This document shows positions 46,885-54,502 of a DNA stretch of 64,000 bases, one piece after another. The notes under the pieces were generated by a model. That model ran no database searches and had not been told where the DNA came from. It worked only from the letters and a program-made list of their open reading frames with translations. The stretch lies in NCBI RefSeq assembly GCF_023130475.1, contig NZ_JAKHEX010000001.1:1-64000 (forward strand). The letters are read 5' to 3'. The translations under genes and the position numbers were made by a program. The number at the start of each line of letters is the position of its first letter. The stretch's first letter is position 1. Source of the stretch: Aciditerrimonas ferrireducens. GTDB taxonomy: Bacteria > Actinomycetota > Acidimicrobiia > Acidimicrobiales > UBA8190.

Positions 46885-48378
46885 ATGGTCGAAGGACTGG
46901 GGTCGGCCGAGTGGGACGTGGCCATCATCGGGGCGGGGTTCGGGGGCCTGGGCCTGGCGGCCCGGTTGCTGGACGCCGGTCGGGAACGGTTCGTGGTGCT
47001 GGAGGCCGGCCAGGACATCGGGGGGACCTGGCGGGACAACACGTACCCGGGGGCGGCCTGTGACGTGCCCTCCCACCTCTACAGCTACTCGTTCTTCCCG
47101 GCTACGTGGCCGAGGCGGTTCGCCGGGCAGCCCGAGATCCTGGCCTACCTGCGGCGCCTGGCCGACGCCTACGGCCTCTGGCCCCGGATCCGGCTCGGGG
47201 CGGACGTCGTCCGGCTGGATTTCGACGAGACGAGCTGCACGTGGCAGGTGGGCCTGGCGAGCGGGGAGACGCTGCGGGCCAAGGTGGTGGTGAGCGCGGT
47301 CGGCCAGCTGCAGCGGCCCCGGGTCCCCGCCCTCCCGGGCCTCGAGTCCTTCAGCGGCCCTTCGTGGCACTCGGCCCGCTGGCGCCACGACGTGGATCTG
47401 CGGGGCCTGCGGGTCGGGGTGGTGGGCACGGGCGCCAGCGCCATCCAGTTCGTGCCGGAGGTGGCGAAGGTGGCGGCCCAGACGGTGGTGTTCCAGCGGA
47501 GCGCCCCGTACGTGGTGCCGAAGGTCGACCGGGCCTACCGGCCGGCCGAACTGGCCCTGGTGCGCCGGGTGCCGGTGCTGCGGCAGCTGGACCGGGCCCG
47601 GGTCTACCTCTACGGGGAGAGCCTGGGTCTCGGTCTGGTCCGCTCCCGGGCCTGGCTGGCCGTCCTGACGTGGCTGTGGCGGCGCTGGATGTGGTCCCAG
47701 GTGCCTGACCCGGCCCTGCGGGACGCGTGCACCCCGGACTCCGTCATGGGCTGCAAGCGGATCCTGTTCTCGAACGACTGGTACCGGACCCTGCGGCGGG
47801 AGGACGTGGTGCTGGTGACCGAGGCGGTGGCCGAGGTGCTGCCCGGCGGGGTCCGGACCACGAGCGGCCGGGAGGTGGCCCTGGACGCGCTGATCTTCGG
47901 CACCGGGTTCGAGACGACCGACTTCCTGTCGACCATCGAGGTGAGCGGCCGGGGAGGCCGGAGGTTGGCCGAGCACTGGGCGGCGGGTCCCCGGACCCAC
48001 CTGGGCCTGGCCAGCAGCGGGTTCCCGAACCTCTTCTTCCTCTACGGGCCGAACACGAACCTCGGGTCGAACTCGATCCTCTTCATGCTCGAGGGCCAGA
48101 TCGCCCACGTGCTGGGGGCCCTGGCGACCATGGAGGCGGCCGGGCTGCCGGCCCTGGAGGTCCGGCCCGAGGTCGAGGCCGAGTTCATGGCCTGGGTGGA
48201 GGCCCAGAGCCGGCGGACGGCGTGGACCTCGGGCTGCCGGAGCTGGTACACGACGGCCGAGGGGCGCAACACGCACAACTGGCCGTCGTTCACCTTCCTG
48301 TATCGGCTCCAGGCCGACCGCTTCGACCCCCTGGCCTACCGGGCGGTGCTGCCCCGGGTGCCGGCCCCGGTGGCATGA
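46885..48378 (+). CDS. Flavin-dependent monooxygenase, Baeyer-Villiger type
   Basis: 497 residues with an FAD motif AIIGAGFGGLGLAARLLDAG, the GGTWRDNTYPGAACDVPSHL segment, the Baeyer-Villiger fingerprint FSGPSWHSARWRHD (F-x-G-x3-H-x3-W) and the NADPH motif VGVVGTGASAIQFVPEVAK. Such enzymes insert oxygen next to a carbonyl, making esters or lactones. The next gene, overlapping by ATGA, is a carboxylesterase-like hydrolase that could cleave the product, so the pair may degrade a ketone. The ATG is preceded by GGGAGG. The substrate is not readable. Confidence 0.9.
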   Translation: MVEGLGSAEWDVAIIGAGFGGLGLAARLLDAGRERFVVLEAGQDIGGTWRDNTYPGAACDVPSHLYSYSFFPATWPRRFAGQPEILAYLRRLADAYGLWPRIRLGADVVRLDFDETSCTWQVGLASGETLRAKVVVSAVGQLQRPRVPALPGLESFSGPSWHSARWRHDVDLRGLRVGVVGTGASAIQFVPEVAKVAAQTVVFQRSAPYVVPKVDRAYRPAELALVRRVPVLRQLDRARVYLYGESLGLGLVRSRAWLAVLTWLWRRWMWSQVPDPALRDACTPDSVMGCKRILFSNDWYRTLRREDVVLVTEAVAEVLPGGVRTTSGREVALDALIFGTGFETTDFLSTIEVSGRGGRRLAEHWAAGPRTHLGLASSGFPNLFFLYGPNTNLGSNSILFMLEGQIAHVLGALATMEAAGLPALEVRPEVEAEFMAWVEAQSRRTAWTSGCRSWYTTAEGRNTHNWPSFTFLYRLQADRFDPLAYRAVLPRVPAPVA

Positions 48379-49421
48379 GCGCGGATCCGACCAGCCTGCC
48401 GAGCGCTCCGCTGGCCCTCGCCGAGGAGGCCCGGGCCGGGGCCAGGGGTCGCCCGGGCCTGCTGGCCCCGCCGGGTCTCGGTCTGGGGGTGCCCCGGGGG
48501 CTGCTGCGAGGCTTCATGGGCCTGGTGGGGCGCTGGGCCTTCGACCCGGCCGTGCCCTTCGAGGCGCAGCGCCGCCGGCTGGCCCTGGCGGGCCGCAGCC
48601 TGCCTCGACCCCGGGGCCTGGGCGTGGTGGGGGAGGTCGTCGGGGGGGTGCCGACCGAGCGCCTCTGGCTGACCAGGCGCCGGGCGGCCGACCCGGCGGT
48701 CACCTTGGTGCACTTCCACGGCGGGGGCTACTGCGTGGGCGGGCCGTTCGTGGCCCGGGCCTTCGTCGGACACGTCCTGCTTGGTGCGAGCCGGCCCGTC
48801 GAGGCCCTGCTGCCCGCCTACCGGCTGGCCCCCGAGGCGCCTTTCCCAGCTGCCCTGGAGGATGCCCTGGCGGTCCTGGACGCCGTGGCGGAGCAGGGGC
48901 CGGTGGTGGTGAGCGGAGACTCGGCGGGGGCCGGGCTGGCCCTGGCCGCGACCCTGGCCCGGCGGGACGCCGGGGCCTCGTTGCCGGCTGCGGTGGTCCT
49001 GCACTGCCCGTGGCTGGACCTGGGCGCCGACCTGGGGGTGGCCGGCGGGGGGCGCCGGGACGAGGACCCGGCCCTGGTGGCCCGGGACGTCGTGCTGTCC
49101 CCGGCCTGGCTGGCGACCTGCGCCGAGGCCTACTGCGGGGGCCGCTCCCCCCTCGACCCCGCTGTCTCGCCCCTCCACGCCGACCTGCGAGGTCTGCCGC
49201 CCCTGCTGGTGCAGGTCGCGGGGGACGACCTGCTTCACCCCGACGGGCGGCGGCTGGCGGTCGCCGCGGAGCAGGCCGGGGTGCCGTGCCAGCTGAGCGT
49301 GGCCGTGGGGCTCTGGCACGACTTCGGCATGCAGGCCGGCCTGCTGGCCGCCGGCACCCGGGCGGCGAAGCAGGCTGCCGCCTTCCTTTCGGGCGCGCTG
49401 ATGGCACCGGGCACCTCCTAG
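48375..49421 (+). CDS. HSL-family alpha/beta hydrolase (esterase)
   Basis: The 348-residue product belongs to the hormone-sensitive lipase group: oxyanion motif HFHGGGYCVGGP, nucleophile GDSAGAGLALA, catalytic Asp in VQVAGDDLLHPDG and His in LWHDFGM. It overlaps the Baeyer-Villiger monooxygenase gene and most likely hydrolyses its ester or lactone product; the exact acyl chain is unknown. Its TAG stop lies inside the -10 box of fdhD. Confidence 0.88.
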   Translation: MSADPTSLPSAPLALAEEARAGARGRPGLLAPPGLGLGVPRGLLRGFMGLVGRWAFDPAVPFEAQRRRLALAGRSLPRPRGLGVVGEVVGGVPTERLWLTRRRAADPAVTLVHFHGGGYCVGGPFVARAFVGHVLLGASRPVEALLPAYRLAPEAPFPAALEDALAVLDAVAEQGPVVVSGDSAGAGLALAATLARRDAGASLPAAVVLHCPWLDLGADLGVAGGGRRDEDPALVARDVVLSPAWLATCAEAYCGGRSPLDPAVSPLHADLRGLPPLLVQVAGDDLLHPDGRRLAVAAEQAGVPCQLSVAVGLWHDFGMQAGLLAAGTRAAKQAAAFLSGALMAPGTS

Positions 49422-49424
49422 GCT
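49419..49424 (+). promoter_or_regulatory. Leaderless-type -10 box of fdhD
   Basis: TAGGCT, 7 nt, then GTG 49432. Its first three bases are the stop codon of the hydrolase gene. Confidence 0.5.
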
Positions 49425-49431
49425 GGCCCCC

Positions 49432-50373
49432 GTGGCCGAGCGGCGTGCCGACCCGGGGGCGTCCGCGGTGGTCGGCGGCCGACCGCCGAAGGGCCGGTCG
49501 GTGCTGGTGGAGCGGCTCGGGCCCGAGGGACGGGGGCGAGGACCGGACCAGTTGGCCGTCGAGGCCCCCCTGCGGGTAGTGCTGCGGGCCCCGGACGGGA
49601 CGGACCAGCTCGGGGTGACCATGCGGACCCCGGGGCACGACGTGGAGCTGGTCGCCGGCCTGCTGGTGGCCGAGGGTCTGGTGCACGAACGCTGGGAGCT
49701 CCGCCGGATCGGCTACGCCTGCGGCCAGGCCGGGGAGACGGCGGTGGTCGATCTCCTGTGCCCGGTCTGGGGCCGGTTGCGGCCCCGGTCCCTGGCGGTC
49801 TCGAGCGCGTGTGGGGTCTGCGGCACAAAGGGGGATCCGGTGGCCGACCTCTTGGCGGACGCGCCGGCGCTGCCCCCGGCCGGCACCGCGGTGGTCGGCG
49901 CCGACTGGCTGCTCGGGCTGCCCGACGCGCTGGGCGCCCACCAGCAGGCCTTCGCTGCCACCGGGGCGGTCCACGCCGCTGGGCTGGCCCCCCTGGGCGG
50001 GGAGCTGGTCGCGGTGCGGGAGGACGTGGGCCGGCACAACGCCGTCGACAAGGTGGTCGGCTGGGCCTTTCTCGAGGACCGGCTGCCCCTGGGTGGCCAC
50101 GCCCTGGTGGTGAGCGGCCGGGTCTCCTTCGAGATCGTCCAGAAGGCCTGGCGGGCCGGCGTGCCGGTGGTGGCGGCCGTCTCGGGGGCGACCACTGCCG
50201 CGGTCGACCTGGCAACGCGGGCCGGGATGACGATCGCCGGCTTCGTCCGCCAGGGTCAGGCCACGCTCTACTGCGGTGCCGACCGGGTCCGTGTCGCAAC
50301 CTCAGCGAGATCCCCGCTGAGCAGCGTGAGAGGATCGACGCCGAGCGTAGCGGCGAAGCGTTCGACGGTCTGA
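49432..50373 (+). CDS. fdhD: Formate dehydrogenase accessory sulfurtransferase FdhD
   Basis: Carries sulfur from a cysteine desulfurase to the molybdenum cofactor of formate dehydrogenase. Seen: TMRTPGHDVELVAGLLVAEG, the sulfur-relay motif SSACGVCGT, HAAGLAPLGGELVAVREDVG and RHNAVDKVVGWAF. The normal end of the family (GFCRNGRATVY..) aligns with GFVRQGQATLYCGADRV at about residue 286. The last ~28 residues are encoded antisense to the XRE gene, which suggests that the original stop was displaced when that region changed. No formate dehydrogenase is in the window. Confidence 0.88.
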   Translation: MAERRADPGASAVVGGRPPKGRSVLVERLGPEGRGRGPDQLAVEAPLRVVLRAPDGTDQLGVTMRTPGHDVELVAGLLVAEGLVHERWELRRIGYACGQAGETAVVDLLCPVWGRLRPRSLAVSSACGVCGTKGDPVADLLADAPALPPAGTAVVGADWLLGLPDALGAHQQAFAATGAVHAAGLAPLGGELVAVREDVGRHNAVDKVVGWAFLEDRLPLGGHALVVSGRVSFEIVQKAWRAGVPVVAAVSGATTAAVDLATRAGMTIAGFVRQGQATLYCGADRVRVATSARSPLSSVRGSTPSVAAKRSTV

Positions 50374-50522
50374 AGGGTCAGGTTCCGCTCGCCTCGCTCG
50401 AGGCCCCCCACGTAGGTCCGGTGCACCCCGAGCCGCTCGGCGAAGGCCTCCTGGCTCAGCCCGGCCGCTTCCCGAATGGCCCGCAGGGAACGCCCCAGCC
50501 GCCGCTGCAGCTCGCCTTCCAC
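50268..50522 (-). CDS. XRE-family transcriptional regulator (84 aa)
   Basis: A compact Cro/CI helix-turn-helix: LGRSLRAIREAAGLSQEAFA, then ERLGVHRTYVGGLERGERNL and TLQTVERFAATLGVDPLTLL. It has no second domain. It could be a phage or toxin-antitoxin regulator left behind, or a stand-alone repressor. The GTG start gives 84 residues. The gene overlaps the 3' end of fdhD by 106 nt. No toxin gene follows it. Confidence 0.8.
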   Translation of the reverse strand: MEGELQRRLGRSLRAIREAAGLSQEAFAERLGVHRTYVGGLERGERNLTLQTVERFAATLGVDPLTLLSGDLAEVATRTRSAPQ

Positions 50523-50650
50523 GGCCCCCAGGCTGCTGTCTCGCTACGGCTCTGTCGACAGATCGATCAGTAGCAGATTCTGGCCGACGATGGTCACGTT
50601 CCGTGTTGTTTCCAGTCAGTAGGGGAGGGATGGCGTACGGGGGGGTGACG

Positions 50651-51151
50651 TCAGCTGGGTGCGCCGAAACCGTGGAGCCGGAGGGTCCAGTGGCCCTCGG
50701 GGTCCTCGGTGGCCTCGAGGCCCCCGAGGCAGGATCCGCCGGCCCAGACCTGCAGGGCCAGGAGGCCACCGAGCTGGGGGTCCCGGCCAGCGACGAGCAC
50801 CAGCTCGGGAGTCCCGTCCCGCGGGGCGTCCGGATTCGTGGGTCCCAAGGGGCCCACCTGGTTCCCAGACACAGGGCCGGCGACCGGCGCAGCGAGGCGC
50901 AGCTCGACGAGGTGTTCGGTGGCCCGAGCGACGAGGCAGGCGCCGCCATGGCGATCCCTGAGCACCAGGTGAGCAGGCGTCCTCTCGGGCTCGTGGTGGC
51001 GGGGGAGGTCGGGCACGGCCGGGCACCTCGGGGGATGGGGCTCGCCGCGACCGGGCGCGGCGGTCTGGGAAGGGGGACGAGTACCGAAGGGCACCGCCGG
51101 GAGGTGGCGGTGGTCGGGTCGTCGAGGGCAGCGGCTGGGCTGCGTGGGCAC
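50651..51151 (-). CDS. Hypothetical protein, weak support
   Basis: The minus strand holds a 166-codon frame with strong third-base GC bias. Its C-terminal two thirds look like a folded domain (PAHLVLRDRHGGACLVARAT, then DGTPELVLVAGRDPQLGGLL and DPEGHWTLRLHGFGAPS), while the first 40 residues are Arg/Pro-rich. A GTG starts at 51151, near a TACGGT hexamer. The plus strand also has an open frame here, of more shadow-like composition. No family recognised. Confidence 0.4.
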   Translation of the reverse strand: MPTQPSRCPRRPDHRHLPAVPFGTRPPSQTAAPGRGEPHPPRCPAVPDLPRHHEPERTPAHLVLRDRHGGACLVARATEHLVELRLAAPVAGPVSGNQVGPLGPTNPDAPRDGTPELVLVAGRDPQLGGLLALQVWAGGSCLGGLEATEDPEGHWTLRLHGFGAPS

Positions 51152-51489
51152 CGTAGCGAGGGGGTGCGACGGCCGCGGGACGGGCAGGCCGGTGCGAAAT
51201 TCGTCCCAACGCTTGCCACGAAGGGTAGCGACCGTTTATGCTCTGTTTGATCTCCCCGTCGGCTCGGGTTCAGCGGGCCGACGGGGGACAGGGCACCAGC
51301 GGTGAGCGACGCGAGGAAGCCCCGGCGGTAGGTGGTCGTGGAGCCGGGGGGGAGCGAGCACGAACCCACCCTCACCGTGCAGTGAGGCCAGCAAGGAAAG
51401 CGCCGGAGGGCTCGGCAGGAGGTCGGGGCCGGCGGACAGGCGGTCGGCGTCCCCCCGGGGGGCTGGCCAGAGCGGTGAGGAGGAACCGC
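51152..51489 (+). promoter_or_regulatory. Region upstream of the secreted protein, with a long structured leader
   Basis: 338 bp without a convincing gene. A promoter lies at 51213-51242 and a 10-bp stem (CCCCGTCGGC / GCCGACGGGG, 51254-51286) starts the transcript. Further G-rich inverted repeats follow, and the ribosome site GAGGAGG stands just before ATG 51490. The predicted leader is about 240 nt. The part at about 51289-51350 (CAGGGCA, GACGC, AAGCC, CGG in order) resembles pieces of the GEMM c-di-GMP riboswitch, but the match is incomplete. Confidence 0.45.
51213..51242 (+). promoter_or_regulatory. Promoter of the secreted protein gene
   Basis: -35 TTGCCA (51213-51218), an 18-bp spacer and -10 TATGCT (51237-51242), close to the sigma-70 consensus and unlike the GC-rich surroundings. 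Confidence 0.55.
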
Positions 51490-52146
51490 ATGAGCAAGGT
51501 GAGGCACCCATCCCGACGGCGGGTCCGACGGATCGGCATGGTGGCGGCGGCCGGGGGCCTCGGCGGGGCACTGGTCGCTGGCCTCGCCGGTCCGGCGTTC
51601 GCGGGCAGTGATGCGGCGATGAACGTGAACGTCACGAACGCCACGCTGTACATCAAGCAGCCGATCAAGGGTATGCCAGGCTACTGCAACGCTACCCTGA
51701 CCGCGGACGTCTTCGTCTACAACATGTCGAAGACGACGGAGACGTTTCAGCAGGTCTACGCCGACGTCACCATCAACAACAGCACGGAGTACTCCAAGTA
51801 CGACCCGACCCGTGGAAGTGCTCCCGTCGAGGTGACGTTCGTGAGCTCGGGGAACCCGGCGTTCAAGAGCGGGACGACGTTGGCGGCAGGGACGGGGCAG
51901 ACCTACGACGGGGTCGAGATCGCCTTCCCTGCACCATGCACCGCCACCGGGGGAGATGTGGCCATTGGTGTCACGGACCAGTTCGGGAGCGGGAGCGGCG
52001 ACGCGCCGTTCCAGTTCCACCAGAGCACGATCCCGGTCGGGGCCGTTGGAGCCGTCGGGGTCACGGCGCTGGCTGCTGGTGGGCTCGGGATCGTGACCTG
52101 GCGACGTCGGCGGGAGCAGGCTCGCCAAGAAGTGCCCACCGCCTGA
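51490..52146 (+). CDS. Secreted, membrane-anchored surface protein of unknown function
   Basis: 218 residues. It has a Sec signal peptide (basic RRRVRRIG, hydrophobic MVAAAGGLGGALVAGLAGPA, cleavage near AFAG), then a Thr/Asn/Ser-rich domain with beta-sandwich character (MNVNVTNATLYIKQPIKGMP, then CNATLTADVFVYNMS and QQVYADVTINNSTEYSKYD). Two Cys may form a disulphide. The C-terminus is a membrane helix (VGAVGAVGVTALAAGGLGIV) and Arg-rich stop-transfer, but no LPxTG motif, so anchoring is by the helix. The ATG follows GAGGAGG. Amino-acid usage differs from its neighbours. Confidence 0.75.
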   Translation: MSKVRHPSRRRVRRIGMVAAAGGLGGALVAGLAGPAFAGSDAAMNVNVTNATLYIKQPIKGMPGYCNATLTADVFVYNMSKTTETFQQVYADVTINNSTEYSKYDPTRGSAPVEVTFVSSGNPAFKSGTTLAAGTGQTYDGVEIAFPAPCTATGGDVAIGVTDQFGSGSGDAPFQFHQSTIPVGAVGAVGVTALAAGGLGIVTWRRRREQARQEVPTA

Positions 52147-52170
52147 GCGACGACCTGCCTGGAGTGGGGA

Positions 52171-52200
52171 GGGGCCGGGGCCGTTGGTCCCGGCCCCTTT
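52171..52200 (+). terminator. Intrinsic terminator of the secreted-protein gene
   Basis: GGGGCCGGG and CCCGGCCCC form a 9-bp stem with a 9-nt loop, followed by TTT, 24 nt after the stop codon. Confidence 0.8.
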
Positions 52201-52296
52201 GTCGCGTGGGACGGTCGGGTGCCCGGCTCGGGTCGGTCTGGCTCGATCCCCACGCCCCGCTGGTTGTGCTGGTTGTCCCGCCCCTCACGCTCCACT

Positions 52297-52338
52297 GATC
52301 AACGGAACATCAACAACACCGATCAACGGAACATCAAC
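52297..52338. repeat. Two 18-bp direct repeats
   Basis: GATCAACGGAACATCAAC occurs at 52297-52314 and again at 52321-52338, spacing 24 bp. It is AT-richer than its surroundings and follows the terminator. Confidence 0.85.
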
Positions 52339-52457
52339 GCCGGTCGGGGAGCACGACCCTCGCTTCGCCAGACGAGCCCCAGACGAGCCGAGGAATCCCC
52401 ACCCGGCAGGCGGCGGCACGAGGACCGGTGAGGGGAGCAGACGAGTGAGTGACACCC

Positions 52458-53792
52458 CTACCAGCTCGGCCAGCCGGGGGGCAGGGAGCCGGTCGGGGGG
52501 CTGTTCTGGAGGATTCCGGGGGGCGCCCCGAGGGACGCGAGGAGCTGGGAGAAGTTGGCGCCGAAAGCGGTGGAGTTGGCCCCGGAGAACTGGCCGTAGG
52601 CCATGGCCATGGTCTCGCCGAGGGCGGAGGGGTCGGCCCAGCCGGTCTCGATGCCGTCGGGTCCCTCGTACATGGTGCCGAGGACGGTGTTGGGGGTCAC
52701 GGTCTGGCCGACGCTGACCTCGGGCTGGATGTCCTCGGCCGCGTAGACCACGAGGCCTGCGGCCGGGCCGTCGGTGAGGCGGTAGGCGATGAAGGTGCCG
52801 CCGGGCCAGCCGCTGTTCACGGTGTTGAGGACGACGCCGTCGCCGATGGCGTAGATGGGCCCATAGCCGCTGTAGTCGACCCCTTGGTCGATCCGCTCGG
52901 GGTTCAGGGCAGCGATGGCCCGGAGGGGGTTGGCGTAGGCACCGGGCGCTGCGTTGACGGCGACGGTGGGAGGTGGGCCCTGGGCGGCGGCCGCCTGGGC
53001 GGCGGCGGCCAGGGCGGCTTCGCGGGCCTGCTGCTCGGCGGCCAGCTGCTGGGCGACCTGGGCGGCGACCTGCTGGGCGATCCGCCCCTTGACCTGCTGG
53101 AGGAGGGCGGTCTCCTGGGCGAGGGCGCTTTGGGCGGCCTGGCGTTCCTGGGCGAGGGTCGTGGCGGCCTGCTGGGCGGCTTGCTGGGCCTGGGCGAGCT
53201 GGCTGGCGTCGGCTGCGGCCTGGTGGCGGGCGAGCTGGTAGTGCTCGATGGCGGTCTGGAGGCTGTTGCCGGCGATGGCCGTGTACTCCTGCTGGGCGAG
53301 CAGGGCGCTGGCCGAGCCGGTTTCGAAGAGGCTGAGGTTGGTCTGGGTGCCGGCCCCGGTCATGTAGGCGGCGATGGCCACGGCTCGGAGGTGCTGGGTG
53401 GCCTGGGCCGCCGCCATCTGGGCGAGGGCCAGGCGCTGACGGGCCGCCTGGAGCTGGGCGGTGACGGCGTCGAGGTGCGCCTGGGCGGCGTCGGATCGGG
53501 CGACGAGGGCCTGGACCACCTGGCCTTGCTGGGCGATCTCCTGGGCGAGCTGGCTGGCCTGGGCTCGCTCGGCGGCCAGGCCTGCGAAGGCCGGGCCGGC
53601 GGCGAAGGCGGCGCCGACGCCAAGGGTGGCGGCCAGCAGCACCCAGAAGGCCAGGAGGAGGCCGAGAGCCCGGCGATGGCGGGCGGGACGCTGGTTGCCG
53701 ACCGGGCCAGTCGCGCTGCCGGCTGGGGCAGACGATCCGGGGCGGGCCGGGAGGGCCCGGAGGGGCCCCCGGGAGCGCCGGGCGAGGTCCAC
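52458..53792 (-). CDS. Coiled-coil exported protein with degenerate M23-type domain
   Basis: 444 residues: a basic Pro-rich N-terminus, one membrane helix (LGLLLAFWVLLAATLGVGAA), a long Ala/Gln-rich coiled coil (about 70-275, resembling PcsB/EnvC-type hydrolase coils) and a C-terminal domain of lysostaphin-like shape (GVDYSGYGPIYAIGDGVVLN, then WPGGTFIAYRLTDGPAAG). Peptidase M23 enzymes need His-x3-Asp and His-x-His; here the first motif reads DQGVD and the second VVYAAED, so the zinc ligands are gone. It is likely a non-catalytic wall-binding or division-linked protein. The GTG is 9 nt from a TAGGGT box. Confidence 0.75.
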   Translation of the reverse strand: MDLARRSRGPLRALPARPGSSAPAGSATGPVGNQRPARHRRALGLLLAFWVLLAATLGVGAAFAAGPAFAGLAAERAQASQLAQEIAQQGQVVQALVARSDAAQAHLDAVTAQLQAARQRLALAQMAAAQATQHLRAVAIAAYMTGAGTQTNLSLFETGSASALLAQQEYTAIAGNSLQTAIEHYQLARHQAAADASQLAQAQQAAQQAATTLAQERQAAQSALAQETALLQQVKGRIAQQVAAQVAQQLAAEQQAREAALAAAAQAAAAQGPPPTVAVNAAPGAYANPLRAIAALNPERIDQGVDYSGYGPIYAIGDGVVLNTVNSGWPGGTFIAYRLTDGPAAGLVVYAAEDIQPEVSVGQTVTPNTVLGTMYEGPDGIETGWADPSALGETMAMAYGQFSGANSTAFGANFSQLLASLGAPPGILQNSPPTGSLPPGWPSW

Positions 53793-53877
53793 GGGGCGGG
53801 CACCCTAACGAAGCCTGGGGGACCAGGCAAGCGCTTCGGGTGTTTGCCCAGCTCAGTGGCGCGGGGCTCAGGGGGCG

Positions 53878-54381
53878 TCAGGTGGCCTGGTCGAGCGCGG
53901 GGACAAGGACGACGGGGCAGCGGGTGGCCCCGAGGAGACCCGGTCGGATGGTGCCGAGCAGGGCGCGGCCGAGGCGTCCGCGGGGGGTCGTGCCGACGAC
54001 GAGGAGGTCGGCGTCCTTGGCTGCGCCGACGAGGACGTCGGCCACCCCGCCCAGGCGGACCACGAGGACGACCTGGGCGGCCTCGGCCTCCCCGAGGGCG
54101 TCCTGGAGCACCTGGCGGGTCCGGGCGGTGGCCTGGGCCAGCTCCTCCTTGGCCTTCTGCTCAAGGGCAGCGAGGCGCTCGGGGCGCTCGTCGAAGCTGG
54201 GCGCGGTCCCGGGGACGGCGGTGCAGGCGAGGAGGGTGCCTTGGAGGGCCTGGACGTAGCGCCAGGCCCACTGCAGGGCCAGGTGGGCCGAGGGCGAAGG
54301 ATCGACGCCGACGACCACCCAGGGCCGGCGACGGTCGCCGGCGACCAAGGACGCCGGGACGGGCCCGAGGGGATCCGTCAC
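53878..54381 (-). CDS. Universal stress protein (UspA family)
   Basis: A 167-residue single Usp domain: VVVGVDPSPSAHLALQWAWR at the start, a charged helix, VVRLGGVADVLVGAAKDADL, then the ATP-binding signature GTTPRGRLGRALLGTI with final PVVLVPAL. The G-x2-G-x9-G(S/T) loop is modified but plausible for nucleotide binding. Role: stress or stationary phase, by family knowledge only. The GTG lies 7 nt after a TAGCCT box, without ribosome site. Confidence 0.85.
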   Translation of the reverse strand: MTDPLGPVPASLVAGDRRRPWVVVGVDPSPSAHLALQWAWRYVQALQGTLLACTAVPGTAPSFDERPERLAALEQKAKEELAQATARTRQVLQDALGEAEAAQVVLVVRLGGVADVLVGAAKDADLLVVGTTPRGRLGRALLGTIRPGLLGATRCPVVLVPALDQAT

Positions 54382-54388
54382 GAGCCGC

Positions 54389-54394
54389 AGGCTA
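54389..54394 (-). promoter_or_regulatory. Leaderless-type -10 box of the uspA-like gene
   Basis: TAGCCT on the minus strand, 7 nt from the GTG. Confidence 0.55.
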
Positions 54395-54502
54395 GCTCGC
54401 CGGGTCGGCGACCCAGGTCAGCCGGGCCTCGGGCCAGACCAGAGCCATCGTCCCCCGTACCGGTGCGAGGGTGACGGCGGCGGCGTCGCTGGTCGGGGTC
54501 GG

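Larger units (their letters stand above)
52147..52457. other. Convergent intergenic region
   Basis: 311 bp without a gene. It contains a terminator (52171-52200) and two 18-bp direct repeats (52297-52338). The short open frames are not convincing. Confidence 0.6.

Noticed and set aside
50603-51250. Plus-strand frame of 215 codons before the secreted protein
   Set aside because: The minus strand looks more protein-like, and the plus frame runs into the promoter at 51213-51242.
51289-51350. Firm call of a GEMM c-di-GMP riboswitch
   Set aside because: Only fragments of the consensus are present (GGCA without the AAA, GACGC separated from AAGCC); reported only as a possibility.
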